Shown: positions 7,866 to 13,906, counted from the stretch's first letter. The stretch: DNA of 21,964 bases from an uncultured Oscillospiraceae bacterium (GCA_934659445.1 CAKUHV010000021.1:1-21964); one strand, 5' to 3'. The notes: generated by a model from the letters alone, not told the origin. Numbers and translations are program-made.

Positions 7866-8438
7866 TTGGACCGTCTCAAGCGCTGCTGGCCGCTGCTGCG
7901 CCAGTTTCTTCTGTTTGGCTGCTTCACCTTCGGGGGCGGCTGGAGCATCGTGGCCCAGATGAAAAAAACCTATGTGGATCAGCAGCATGTGCTGACCGAC
8001 CAGGACCTGCTGGATCTGACCAGCGTGGGCCGCAGCCTGCCCGGGACCATGATCGCCAACACCGCCATGCTCTTCGGCTATCGGCAGGCAGGCATTCCGG
8101 GCGGTCTGTGCTGCGTGTTCGGCATGATCGCGCCCCCCTTCATCGTGCTGGCCGGGGTCACCTACTGCTATACCGCCCTTCAGGGCAACCCCTGGATGGC
8201 CGCCGCCATGACCGGGGTGCGCGCCGCCGTGGTGCCCATCATGGTCAGCGCCCTGCTGGGTCTGTATAAAAGCGCCTTTCGCTTTCCCCCCTGCGTGGCC
8301 GTGTCGGCCCTGTGCTTCTCCCTTTACCTGTTCTGCGGCTTCAGCTGCGTGTGGCTGGTGATCATCGGGGCCGTGCTGGGCGTGGTCATGTGCGAGTATT
8401 ACGAGCGGAAGGGGGCGGACACACATGGTGCTGCTTAA
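7866..8438 (+). CDS. Chromate transporter family protein, N-terminal-type half
   Basis: The product is 190 residues, one of the short (single CHR domain) members that work as pairs. The motif FGCFTFGGGWSIVAQM near residues 17-32 corresponds to the conserved FGGG region, and RSLPGTMIANTAMLFGYR to the PGP-like loop. Five to six hydrophobic membrane segments follow. The TTG at 7866 is chosen: TAGGAGG at 7851-7857 lies 8 bases before it, whereas the GTG at 7857 overlaps that ribosome binding site. The family exports chromate, but many such pairs in anaerobes have no known substrate. The end overlaps the second half by 14 bases, so the two are translationally coupled. Confidence 0.85.
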   Translation: MDRLKRCWPLLRQFLLFGCFTFGGGWSIVAQMKKTYVDQQHVLTDQDLLDLTSVGRSLPGTMIANTAMLFGYRQAGIPGGLCCVFGMIAPPFIVLAGVTYCYTALQGNPWMAAAMTGVRAAVVPIMVSALLGLYKSAFRFPPCVAVSALCFSLYLFCGFSCVWLVIIGAVLGVVMCEYYERKGADTHGAA

Positions 8439-8976
8439 GCTGTATATCAGCTTTCTCAAGATCGGCTTCACCAGCTTCGGCGGCCTGTCCATGATCCCCG
8501 TCATCTCCAGCGAGATGCTGTCTCACGGCTGGATGACCGCCAGCGAGGTGTCCGACATCGTGGCCATCGCCGAGATGACCCCCGGCCCTCTGGGTCTGAA
8601 CAGCGCCACCTTTGCCGGTCTGCGCACCGCCGGCCTGCCCGGGGCCATTTTCGCGGTCCTGGGCGTGCTCACCCCCACCTTCACCCTGTGCGCCCTGGCC
8701 GCCGTCATGTTCCAGCGCTTCCGCACCAGCCACCGGCTGGAGCAGATCATGACCGGCGTGCGCCCGGCCTCCATCGGCCTGCTGGCCGGGGTGTGCGTCT
8801 CCCTCGGCATCACCAACTTTTCCACCTCTGTGGGCGGTTTCAACCTGCCCGCCGTCGGCATCGGCGTTCTGGATCTCTTTCTGATGCAGAAGTATAAGCT
8901 CAGCGTGCCCTGGATCATCGGGATCAGCGCCGCTCTGGGGCTGCTCTTTTTCGGCGTGCTGGGCCTGCAGGCCTGA
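8425..8976 (+). CDS. Chromate transporter family protein, C-terminal-type half
   Basis: The product is 183 residues, the partner of the preceding gene. It carries both family hallmarks: IGFTSFGGLSMIPVI near the N-terminus and AEMTPGPLGLNSATFAG about 30 residues later. Several hydrophobic helices follow, ending in LGLLFFGVLGLQA. In short-chain CHR systems the two half-size proteins insert with opposite topology and act together. GAAGGGGG lies before the ATG. A strong terminator follows 21 bases after the stop, defining a two-gene operon. Confidence 0.88.
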   Translation: MVLLKLYISFLKIGFTSFGGLSMIPVISSEMLSHGWMTASEVSDIVAIAEMTPGPLGLNSATFAGLRTAGLPGAIFAVLGVLTPTFTLCALAAVMFQRFRTSHRLEQIMTGVRPASIGLLAGVCVSLGITNFSTSVGGFNLPAVGIGVLDLFLMQKYKLSVPWIIGISAALGLLFFGVLGLQA

Positions 8977-8997
8977 TCGGTGACATACAAAGCGGAC

Positions 8998-9030
8998 CGC
9001 CCGGGAGTATAACTCCCGGGCGATTTTTTT
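8998..9030 (+). terminator. Strong rho-independent terminator of the chromate transporter operon
   Basis: CGCCCGGGAG (8998-9007) pairs perfectly with CTCCCGGGCG (9013-9022) around the loop TATAA, followed by seven T at 9024-9030. Confidence 0.93.
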
Positions 9031-9102
9031 GCTCATACAGGACCTGTGCCCCGGTTCTGTCCTTTATTTCGGACTTTCCCAAGGAAAAATTTCAAAATTA
9101 GT

Positions 9103-9168
9103 CGAACGTTTGTTCTTGACTTTTTGTGCCCGCAGCGCTATTATACCGATGTAACGAACGTCAGTTCT
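9103..9168 (+). promoter_or_regulatory. Promoter bracketed by two LexA-type (SOS) boxes
   Basis: TTGACT (9116-9121), a 17-base spacer and TATTAT (9139-9144) make a strong sigma-A promoter. Box 1, CGAACGTTTGTTCT (9103-9116), touches the -35. Box 2, CGAACGTCAGTTCT (9155-9168), covers the early transcribed region (start near 9151). Both contain the perfect GAAC-N4-GTTC core of Gram-positive LexA sites, and their centres are 52 bp apart, about five helical turns. No gene is recognisable downstream. Confidence 0.78.
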
Positions 9169-9208
9169 ATTTCGTGGCCCCTGCGCCGTGCAGCGTTTAC
9201 GGTCACCC

Positions 9209-9259
9209 GTAGGGGCCGCCCCATGTGGCGGCCCGCGGGCGGATGATATCCGCCCCTAC
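9209..9259. repeat. GTAGGGGC palindromic repeat, copy 1 (compound)
   Basis: The element begins GTAGGGGC and ends GCCCCTAC, with two inner palindromes (CCGCC...GGCGG and GGAT...ATCC). It shares its GTAGGGGC start and hairpin layout with 9397-9423 and 11499-11525. Confidence 0.7.
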
Positions 9260-9286
9260 ATCATCGTCGCCAGCGCCGTATCCCTC

Positions 9287-9369
9287 GCTTCCGCCTAAAA
9301 GGCGAAAGCTCGCTCACTTTGCGGCTCCTCCTCTCCCCACAAAACCCGCTCCGCTGGGCTTTTGTGGGG
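9287..9369 (-). repeat. Two-hairpin repeat, copy A
   Basis: Read on the minus strand: a 10-bp stem (9360-9369 with 9335-9344) enclosing GCCCAGCGGAGCGGG, then the core GAGGAGCCGCAAAGTGAGCG (9311-9330), then a 9-bp stem with a 5-base loop (9287-9309). The second stem contains one G-U pair on this strand, which would be an A-C mismatch on the other. The same architecture is found at 14897-14980 with different stem sequences. Confidence 0.75.
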
Positions 9370-9396
9370 CCCCATTCGGTTCGTTTTATGCATCAT

Positions 9397-9423
9397 GTAG
9401 GGGCCGATGTCCCCATCGGCCCG
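9397..9423. repeat. GTAGGGGC palindromic repeat, copy 2
   Basis: A 27-base unit starting GTAGGGGCCGATG, a short loop, then the inverse CATCGGCCC. Closely related to 11499-11525. Confidence 0.7.
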
Positions 9424-9437
9424 GCGTTCTCCCATTT

Positions 9438-9485
9438 GCCCCCTCATCCGCTCGTCCCCACAAAGGCTGCCGCCTTTGCGGGGAC
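9438..9485 (-). repeat. Hairpin repeat with CGGATGAGGGGGC tail
   Basis: A 14-bp stem (9454-9467 with 9472-9485, 4-base loop) is followed on the minus strand by the tail CGGATGAGGGGGC (9438-9450). The single imperfect pair is a G-U on the minus strand. The identical 13-base tail follows a different double hairpin at 11531-11579. Confidence 0.6.
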
Positions 9486-9519
9486 CCCAATAAGAAAAAC
9501 GGCAATCCTGCCTCCATCG

Positions 9520-9603
9520 CCGCACAAACCAGCGAAGCGTTTGCGCGGTGAAAGCGAGGAGCAGCAGAATGAGCGCACGACGAGTTTTAAAAAAAACTCG
9601 TCG
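9520..9603 (+). repeat. Two-hairpin repeat, copy C (diverged)
   Basis: A stem (9520-9529 with 9539-9548, one mismatch) encloses CAGCGAAGC, similar to the apical sequence of copies A and B. The core GAGGAGCAGCAGAATGAGCG (9556-9575) matches copy B at 17 of 20 positions. The second hairpin is an 11-bp AT-rich stem (9578-9588 with 9593-9603). Its right arm overlaps the left arm of the tRNA terminator. Confidence 0.6.
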
Positions 9604-9630
9604 CAAGCGATATGACGCTTGCGACGAGTT
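9589..9630 (-). terminator. Rho-independent terminator of the tRNA operon
   Basis: A perfect 15-bp stem (9616-9630 with 9595-9609, 6-base loop) followed on the minus strand by T at 9589-9594. The first base of the stem is the last base of the encoded CCA of tRNA-Tyr, so the terminator directly abuts the tRNA. Confidence 0.9.
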
Positions 9631-9714
9631 GGTGGAGGAGGGTGGATTCGAACCACCGAAGCGAAACGCAACAGATTTACAGTCTGCCCCCTTTGGCCAC
9701 TCGGGAACTCCTCC
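9630..9714 (-). tRNA. tRNA-Tyr (anticodon GTA)
   Basis: An 85-base tRNA with encoded CCA. The 7-bp acceptor stem GGAGGAG/CTCCTCC, anticodon stem-loop with CTGTAAA (anticodon GTA), a long variable arm as in bacterial tRNA-Tyr, and the T arm with GGTTCGAATCC are all visible. Discriminator A. Confidence 0.95.
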
Positions 9715-9729
9715 GAATATAAAATTGTG

Positions 9730-9805
9730 TGGAGCTGGTGGACGGATTCGAACCCCCGACCTGCTGATTACAAATCAGCTGCTCTACCGGCTGAGCTACA
9801 CCAGC
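9730..9805 (-). tRNA. tRNA-Thr (anticodon TGT)
   Basis: A 76-base tRNA with encoded CCA. Acceptor stem GCTGGTG/CACCAGC, D arm AGCTCAGCCGGTAGAGC, anticodon loop with TGT, and T arm GGGGGTTCGAATCCGTC. It lies 15 bases before tRNA-Tyr and is co-transcribed with it. Confidence 0.95.
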
Positions 9806-9835
9806 ATCTTCGTCCGCTGTCCAACAGCAAGCAAT

Positions 9836-9864
9836 ATTCTAACAGGGAAATGCACATTTGTCAA
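9836..9864 (-). promoter_or_regulatory. Promoter of the tRNA-Thr/tRNA-Tyr operon
   Basis: On the minus strand consensus TTGACA (9859-9864), a 17-base spacer, and TAGAAT (9836-9841) with TG at the extended -10 position. The start is near 9830, about 25 bases before tRNA-Thr. Confidence 0.88.
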
Positions 9865-10019
9865 GGGCGATCTTTTCCTTTTCCCAAAAATCTTCTTTTT
9901 ATCTTTCTTTCCCGTCCCCGGACCGGGGGCAACAGCGCAAGGCGCTGCTTCAGCTCAAGCCTGAAAGGGGGGATGCCCGCCGTTACTGCACATCCGACAA
10001 CACAGGAGGGGGAAAATCT

Positions 10020-10253
10020 ATGACACTACAGGAACTGTCCGTGGAGTACCGCGCCCATGCCCGGGCGCTGGACATCCGCATCTGCCAACTTCAGGCGGCG
10101 ATGGACTACGTCCGGGACGAGGACAGGCGCTGCATTCTGGAGGAGCGCATCCGTATGCTCTCCACCATGCTGCGGGAGGCCCGTGAGCTGGCTGTGCTCA
10201 CTGAGCGCTACTATGACAGGGGGTACCACAGAAATGCCAAATACACGCTATAG
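10020..10253 (+). CDS. Small helical protein paired with a sigma-70 region 4-like gene
   Basis: The product is 77 residues, almost entirely helical and charged, with heptad-like leucines (LDIRICQLQAAMDYV, then RRCILEERIRMLSTML), so probably a short coiled coil or a helical hairpin. I recognise no catalytic motif and do not assign a function. The ATG at 10020 follows AGGAGGGGG by 6 bases. It ends 10 bases before the start of the sigma-like gene and is surely co-transcribed with it. No clear promoter is visible in the 150 bases upstream, which contain short GC hairpins; a divergent tRNA promoter lies beyond. Confidence 0.72.
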   Translation: MTLQELSVEYRAHARALDIRICQLQAAMDYVRDEDRRCILEERIRMLSTMLREARELAVLTERYYDRGYHRNAKYTL

Positions 10254-10263
10254 GAGAGGGGGC

Positions 10264-10554
10264 ATGTATGCCGCGGACATGGCGGTATACGCCCGCCAGA
10301 TGGCCCAGGACAACAGCCGGGAGATCAGCCGCCTCAAGCGCAACCTGATCCGCGCCCTGCGGGAGGACGTGACCCCCCGCCAGCGGCAGGCCCTGCTGCT
10401 GTACTACTCCGACGGCCTGAATATGCGGGAGATCGGGGAGAAGCTGGGGGTGGACAAATCCACCATCTCCCGCACCATCAAGCGGGGGGAGCACCGTCTG
10501 CGCCGCTGTCTGCGGTACGGGGCGGAGGCGTACTTAAAAAGTCTGGCCGATTAA
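10264..10554 (+). CDS. Sigma-70 region 4-like helix-turn-helix protein
   Basis: The product is 96 residues. Residues 37-82 (TPRQRQALLLYYSDGLNMREIGEKLG, then VDKSTISRTIKRGEHRLRR) match sigma-70 region 4, including the helix-turn-helix at about 53-74 that binds -35 elements in true sigma factors. There is no region 2, so it cannot melt a promoter alone; such stand-alone proteins are common on prophages and conjugative elements of Firmicutes as transcription activators. TAGGAGAGG precedes the ATG. The gene ends tail to tail with the amidohydrolase, the stop codons overlapping. No phage or conjugation gene is visible nearby, though tRNA genes, frequent integration sites, are adjacent. Confidence 0.82.
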   Translation: MYAADMAVYARQMAQDNSREISRLKRNLIRALREDVTPRQRQALLLYYSDGLNMREIGEKLGVDKSTISRTIKRGEHRLRRCLRYGAEAYLKSLAD

Positions 10555-11369
10555 AGGCCCAGACCGTAGATCCGGTCGGCGTTGTCAAAGAACACCTTGT
10601 TCCACTGCTTTTCCGGCACGATGCCCTGGATAAAGCGGATGTACTCCCCAAGGTTGACAATGGGCCAGTCGGTGCCGTACAGGATCTTCTCCCAGTGCTC
10701 CGTATAGGTCAGCCAGGCGCTCAGCAGGCCGGCATACCCCGCCTGCTCCCGGAAATACCGCTCCAGATCCACCCGGCCCTCCAGCAGGCCGGACAGGTCG
10801 GCGGCCACGTTGGGGTTCTTCTCTACCACGGCGGCGGCATCCTCCAGAAATGGATTGCCGAAATGGCACATGACAAAGCGGGTGCGGGGGTGATCAGCCG
10901 CCGTCTCGTCCAGCACCAGGGGATGGCTGTACCGCAGAGAGGCCCGCGCCCCGGCGGTCATTCCCATGTGGACGGCCACGGGCTTGTCGTACCGGGCGGC
11001 CAGCTCGTAAATGGGGGAGTAGACAGGGTCGCTCAGCCAGACGCGGTTGTACCCGGGATACAGCTTGACGCCGCAGCAGTTGTCCCGCTTCAGGTGCTCC
11101 TCCACCCGGTCGGGCAGATCGCCGGGAATGCTCCGCCCCCCGTCCAGCACCATGCTGTCCAGTCCCACGCAGTAGTGGAACAGATCGGCGGGGTAGTCGT
11201 GGCGGTCGGTCTCCAGACTGCGGTTGCCCATGACCACGCCGTGGACGATCCCCAGCTCTCCGTAGGCCAGCCGCAGGTGCTTCACGGTGTTCTCATGGCC
11301 CACGCCCCGGGCCACCTCGTCCGCCCAGGGCTCGGGGAACAGGTGCAGATGGGCGTCTATGATCTTCAT
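10551..11369 (-). CDS. Amidohydrolase family protein (TIM-barrel metal-dependent hydrolase)
   Basis: The product is 272 residues. Family motifs: DAHLH at residues 5-9 (metal ligands H7, H9), VKLYPGY at 101-107 with K102, VAVHMG with H134, MCHFGNP with H169, and YGTDWP with D234 near the end. This is the amidohydrolase-2 layout shared by decarboxylases and lactone/amide hydrolases; the substrate cannot be told from sequence. The ATG at 11369 follows AAAGGAG by about 7 bases. A hairpin (11385-11402) lies directly upstream of this ribosome binding site, and the -10 is inside an inverted repeat (11411-11445). The 3' end overlaps the convergent sigma-like gene by 3 bases, and no separate terminator fits between them. 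Confidence 0.85.
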   Translation of the reverse strand: MKIIDAHLHLFPEPWADEVARGVGHENTVKHLRLAYGELGIVHGVVMGNRSLETDRHDYPADLFHYCVGLDSMVLDGGRSIPGDLPDRVEEHLKRDNCCGVKLYPGYNRVWLSDPVYSPIYELAARYDKPVAVHMGMTAGARASLRYSHPLVLDETAADHPRTRFVMCHFGNPFLEDAAAVVEKNPNVAADLSGLLEGRVDLERYFREQAGYAGLLSAWLTYTEHWEKILYGTDWPIVNLGEYIRFIQGIVPEKQWNKVFFDNADRIYGLGL

Positions 11370-11410
11370 GATGGGGCTCCTTTCTCCCCGCCGGAGCGGG
11401 GACCCTCCTG

Positions 11411-11445
11411 TTTTCCCGGGTATTATAGCAGATTCCCCGGGAAAA
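11411..11445 (-). promoter_or_regulatory. Amidohydrolase promoter within a perfect inverted repeat
   Basis: TTTTCCCGGG (11411-11420) and CCCGGGAAAA (11436-11445) form a perfect 10-bp inverted repeat. On the minus strand a consensus TATAAT (11422-11427) lies between the arms; the -35, 17 bases upstream, is weak (TTTTCT). The arrangement looks like an operator overlapping the promoter. The 5' leader contains a 7-bp hairpin at 11385-11402. Confidence 0.6.
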
Positions 11446-11498
11446 GAAAAGGGGAGGGGGCGGCCCCTATGGGATGCGATGAACGGACGCTGCGCACC

Positions 11499-11525
11499 GT
11501 AGGGGCGGATGTCCTCATCCGCCCG
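11499..11525. repeat. GTAGGGGC palindromic repeat, copy 3
   Basis: A 27-base unit: GTAGGGGCGGATG, short loop, CATCCGCCC. It differs from 9397-9423 by paired changes that keep the palindrome. It is followed by another repeat at 11531-11579. Confidence 0.7.
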
Positions 11526-11530
11526 CAAAG

Positions 11531-11579
11531 CCTTCCCCCCGCAGGGGGGAAGGTGGCCCGTAGGGCCGGATGAGGGGGC
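11531..11579 (+). repeat. Double-hairpin repeat with CGGATGAGGGGGC tail
   Basis: CCTTCCCCCC/GGGGGGAAGG (11531-11553, 3-base loop), then GGCCC/GGGCC (11555-11567), then the tail CGGATGAGGGGGC (11567-11579), identical to the tail at 9438-9450 on the other strand. Confidence 0.6.
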
Positions 11580-11621
11580 TTTCTTGCGGCCGGCAGCCCC
11601 CATTTTCCGCCGCGGTGACGC

Positions 11622-11649
11622 AAAAAGCCCGCCCCTTTCGGGGCGGGCT
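11622..11649 (-). terminator. Strong terminator at the end of the ribosomal operon
   Basis: On the minus strand AGCCCGCCCC pairs perfectly with GGGGCGGGCT around a GAAA tetraloop (11626-11649), followed by T at 11622-11626. It lies 21 bases after the rplQ stop. Confidence 0.93.
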
Positions 11650-11670
11650 CTCTGTTGCATGATATTCAGA

Positions 11671-12018
11671 TCACACCAGCTGGATGATCGCCATCTCGGC
11701 AGCGTCGCCGCGGCGGGGCCCGATGCGGACAATGCGGGTGTAGCCGCCCTTGCGCTCGGCATACTTGGGGCCGATCTCCTTAAACAGCTTGTTGGCCACA
11801 TCCTCCTTGGTGATGAAGGCCAGCGCCTGGCGGTAGGAAGCCAGGGTGTTGTCCTTGGCCAGGGTGATCATCTTCTCAGCGAGAGGAGCGACTTCCTTGG
11901 CGCGGGTGACAGTGGTCTTGATCTGGCCGTTCTCCAGCAGGTAGGTGACCATGGCGCGCAGCATGGCGACACGGGCGGCGCTGTTGGTGCGGCCCAGCTT
12001 ACGGATCTTCTGAGACAT
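11671..12018 (-). CDS. rplQ: 50S ribosomal protein L17
   Basis: The product is 115 residues, the usual short bacterial L17. It shows [20 protein letters not shown] at the N-terminus, then [18 protein letters not shown] and [22 protein letters not shown] at the end. L17 binds near the polypeptide exit of the 50S subunit. The ATG at 12018 is chosen because AAGGAG is 9 bases upstream; an in-frame GTG at 12027 overlaps that site. A 7-bp hairpin (12034-12052) sits just before the ribosome binding site. It is the last gene of the operon, as is usual after rpoA. Confidence 0.95.
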   Translation of the reverse strand: MSQKIRKLGRTNSAARVAMLRAMVTYLLENGQIKTTVTRAKEVAPLAEKMITLAKDNTLASYRQALAFITKEDVANKLFKEIGPKYAERKGGYTRIVRIGPRRGDAAEMAIIQLV

Positions 12019-12033
12019 GAAAAACACTCCTTC

Positions 12034-12087
12034 GATCTCGCCTTACGAGATCAGTCTGAAATTCGTTCATTCGGCCCTTGCGGGCCG
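12034..12087 (-). promoter_or_regulatory. Two hairpins in the rpoA-rplQ spacer
   Basis: GATCTCG/CGAGATC (12034-12052) directly precedes the rplQ ribosome binding site, and CGGCCC/GGGCCG (12072-12087) carries a GCAA tetraloop on the minus strand. The 173-base spacer has no gene and no promoter I can see. The hairpins could tune rplQ translation or mRNA stability. Confidence 0.5.
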
Positions 12088-12191
12088 GGAGCCCCGTTTC
12101 CGGACATTTTGTGCGGGAGGAGGAACGTTACATACCCTCCCCGCGGCCCCCGATGTTGGGTCTGAGCGGTCGGTTACGACGGCTCAAATCC

Positions 12192-13139
12192 TCAATTTTC
12201 TTCACTTGCCAGGGACAGGCCCATGAGAGCCAGCTTGCCGATGACCTCTTCCAGGGACTTGCGGCCCAGGTTGCGGACCTTCATCATTTCCTCCTCCGTT
12301 TTGGAGATCAGGTCCTCCACCGTGTTGATGTTGGCCCGCTTCAGACAGTTGTAGGAACGGACGGACAGGTCCATGTCGTCAATGGTCATCTCCATCACCC
12401 GGTCGCGCTGGGTCTCGGGCTTCTCCACCACCGTGGACCGGCCGCCCATGGTCTCGGACAGGTCGGTGAACAGGGTGAAGTGGTCGCACAGGATCCGCGC
12501 GCCCAGGGACACGGCGTCCCGGGCATCGATGGTGCCGTTGGTCCAGACCTCCAGAGTCAGCTTGTCATAGTCCGTGGCATCGCCCACACGGGTGTTTTCC
12601 ACGGTGTAGTTGACCTTGCGCACGGGGGAGTAGATGGAGTCCACAGGGATGACGCCGATAATGGTCTGGCCGGTCTTGTTCTTGTCCGCGGGCACATAGC
12701 CGCGGCCATGGGACAGGGTCAGCTCCATGTTCAGCACGGCGTCCGCGTCCAGCGTGGCCAGGTGCTGCTCAGGGTTCAGGATCTCCACCTCGGCGTCGGC
12801 CTTGATGTCGCCGGCGGTGACCACACAGGGGCCCACAGCCTCGATGTGTACCGTCTTTACCCCCTCGCTGTGCAGCTTGGCGATGATGGTCTTGACGTTC
12901 AGGACGATCTCGGTCACGTCCTCTTTCACACCGGGGATGGTGGAAAATTCGTGCTGGACGCCGGCGATCTTGATGGAGGTCACCGCGGTGCCGGGCAGAG
13001 AGGACAGCAGGATCCGGCGCAGGGAGTTGCCCAGGGTAGTGCCGTAGCCGCGCTCAAGAGGCTCTACTACATACTTGCCGTAGGACGCGTCGCCGGGATT
13101 CTCGGTGCATTCGATGCGGGGCTTTTCGATTTCTACCAT
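12192..13139 (-). CDS. rpoA: DNA-directed RNA polymerase subunit alpha
   Basis: The product is 315 residues, the standard length. The N-terminal dimerisation domain shows [20 protein letters not shown] (about residues 25-45), and the C-terminal domain shows [19 protein letters not shown] and [15 protein letters not shown], the helix-hairpin-helix part that contacts UP elements and activators. Alpha nucleates assembly of RNA polymerase. The ATG at 13139 follows GAAGGAGG with a longish 12-base spacing. It lies between rpsD and rplQ, the canonical alpha-operon place, but with unusually wide spacers (139 and 173 bases). Confidence 0.97.
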   Translation of the reverse strand: MVEIEKPRIECTENPGDASYGKYVVEPLERGYGTTLGNSLRRILLSSLPGTAVTSIKIAGVQHEFSTIPGVKEDVTEIVLNVKTIIAKLHSEGVKTVHIEAVGPCVVTAGDIKADAEVEILNPEQHLATLDADAVLNMELTLSHGRGYVPADKNKTGQTIIGVIPVDSIYSPVRKVNYTVENTRVGDATDYDKLTLEVWTNGTIDARDAVSLGARILCDHFTLFTDLSETMGGRSTVVEKPETQRDRVMEMTIDDMDLSVRSYNCLKRANINTVEDLISKTEEEMMKVRNLGRKSLEEVIGKLALMGLSLASEEN

Positions 13140-13237
13140 ATACTTGGATACCCTCCTTCTTTCGACGGCGGCATGCCGCCGCCTTGCTCAGCTCACCAAA
13201 TATCTTTGAGGGTGTTCTAAGTCTGTTGTCGGCCCCC

Positions 13238-13263
13238 GCCGCCGCCGAGGACCCGGCGGCGGC
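13238..13263 (-). other. GC hairpin between rpsD and rpoA
   Basis: A perfect 10-bp stem of CCG-type repeats with a 6-base loop, 15 bases after the rpsD stop. There is no U-tract, so it is more likely an mRNA-stabilising or pausing hairpin than a terminator. A second self-complementary motif, GGCGGCATGCCGCC, lies near 13168-13182. Confidence 0.5.
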
Positions 13264-13278
13264 AGAAGGCGGAAAGGC

Positions 13279-13881
13279 TTACTTAGAGTACAGCTCGACG
13301 ATGAGGTGCTCTTCCACGGGGAAGTCGATGTCGTCACGCTGCGGCATGGCGACTACCTTGCCCTGAAGGGTATTCTTGTCCCGGTCCAGCCACTTGGGCA
13401 CGTTGACCTGGATGGCGTCCTCGCCCAGCAGGCGCTTGAACTTGACGGAGGGGCGGCTCTTCTCCCGCACCTCGATCACGTCGCCTTCCTTCACCAGGAA
13501 GGAGGGCACGTCCACCCGCTGGCCGTTCACGGTGAAGTGGCCGTGGGTGGTCAGCTGGCGGGCCTCACGACGGGTCATGGCGAAGCCCAGACGGTACACC
13601 ACGTTGTCCAAACGGCGCTCGCACAGGGTCAGCAGGTTCTCGCCGGCCTTGCCCTGCATACGGGAAGCCTTCTCGTAGTACATACGGAACTGCTTCTCCA
13701 GAATGCCGTAGACGAACTTGACCTTCTGCTTCTCGGTCAGCTGCATGGCATACTCGGACTGCTTCTTGCGCATCTGACCCTTGGGGTTGCGGTTGGTATC
13801 TTTCTTGGCATAGCCCATAGCGGCGGGAGACAGGTTCAGTGCCTTGCAACGCTTGGCGATGGGCTGCATATTTCTGGCCAT
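13279..13881 (-). CDS. rpsD: 30S ribosomal protein S4
   Basis: The product is 200 residues. The S4 RNA-binding domain is at about 89-150 ([12 protein letters not shown], then [14 protein letters not shown]). The N-terminus ([19 protein letters not shown]) lacks the cysteine cluster of zinc-binding S4, so it is the zinc-free form. S4 is a primary 16S rRNA binder that starts 30S assembly, and in other bacteria it represses its own operon. The ATG follows AAGGAGG. It is in the alpha operon here, unlike in Bacillus subtilis, where rpsD is separate. Confidence 0.96.
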   Translation of the reverse strand: MARNMQPIAKRCKALNLSPAAMGYAKKDTNRNPKGQMRKKQSEYAMQLTEKQKVKFVYGILEKQFRMYYEKASRMQGKAGENLLTLCERRLDNVVYRLGFAMTRREARQLTTHGHFTVNGQRVDVPSFLVKEGDVIEVREKSRPSVKFKRLLGEDAIQVNVPKWLDRDKNTLQGKVVAMPQRDDIDFPVEEHLIVELYSK

Positions 13882-13906
13882 GTGTCAAAAACCTCCTTAT
13901 TCCAGA

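Larger units (their letters stand above)
9031..9588. other. Gene-free region with an SOS-type promoter and several palindromic repeats
   Basis: No reading frame here has a convincing ribosome binding site or recognisable product; those present run through inverted repeats. In order it contains an AT-rich start, a LexA-bracketed promoter (9103-9168), a GTAGGGGC palindrome (9209-9259), two-hairpin repeat copy A (9287-9369, minus strand), a second GTAGGGGC palindrome (9397-9423), a 14-bp hairpin with tail (9438-9485, minus strand) and two-hairpin repeat copy C (from 9520, plus strand). It ends in the tRNA terminator. Confidence 0.8.

Noticed and set aside
9225..9551. Open frames on both strands downstream of the LexA-type promoter (for example 9225-9551, 9046-9246 and 9295-9606)
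   Set aside because: They read through palindromic repeats, lack ribosome binding sites, and one starts upstream of the promoter. A very small unrecognised peptide cannot be excluded.
9209..9630. CRISPR array
   Set aside because: The repeats are palindromic, of several unrelated types, irregularly spaced and in both orientations, with no regular spacers and no cas genes.
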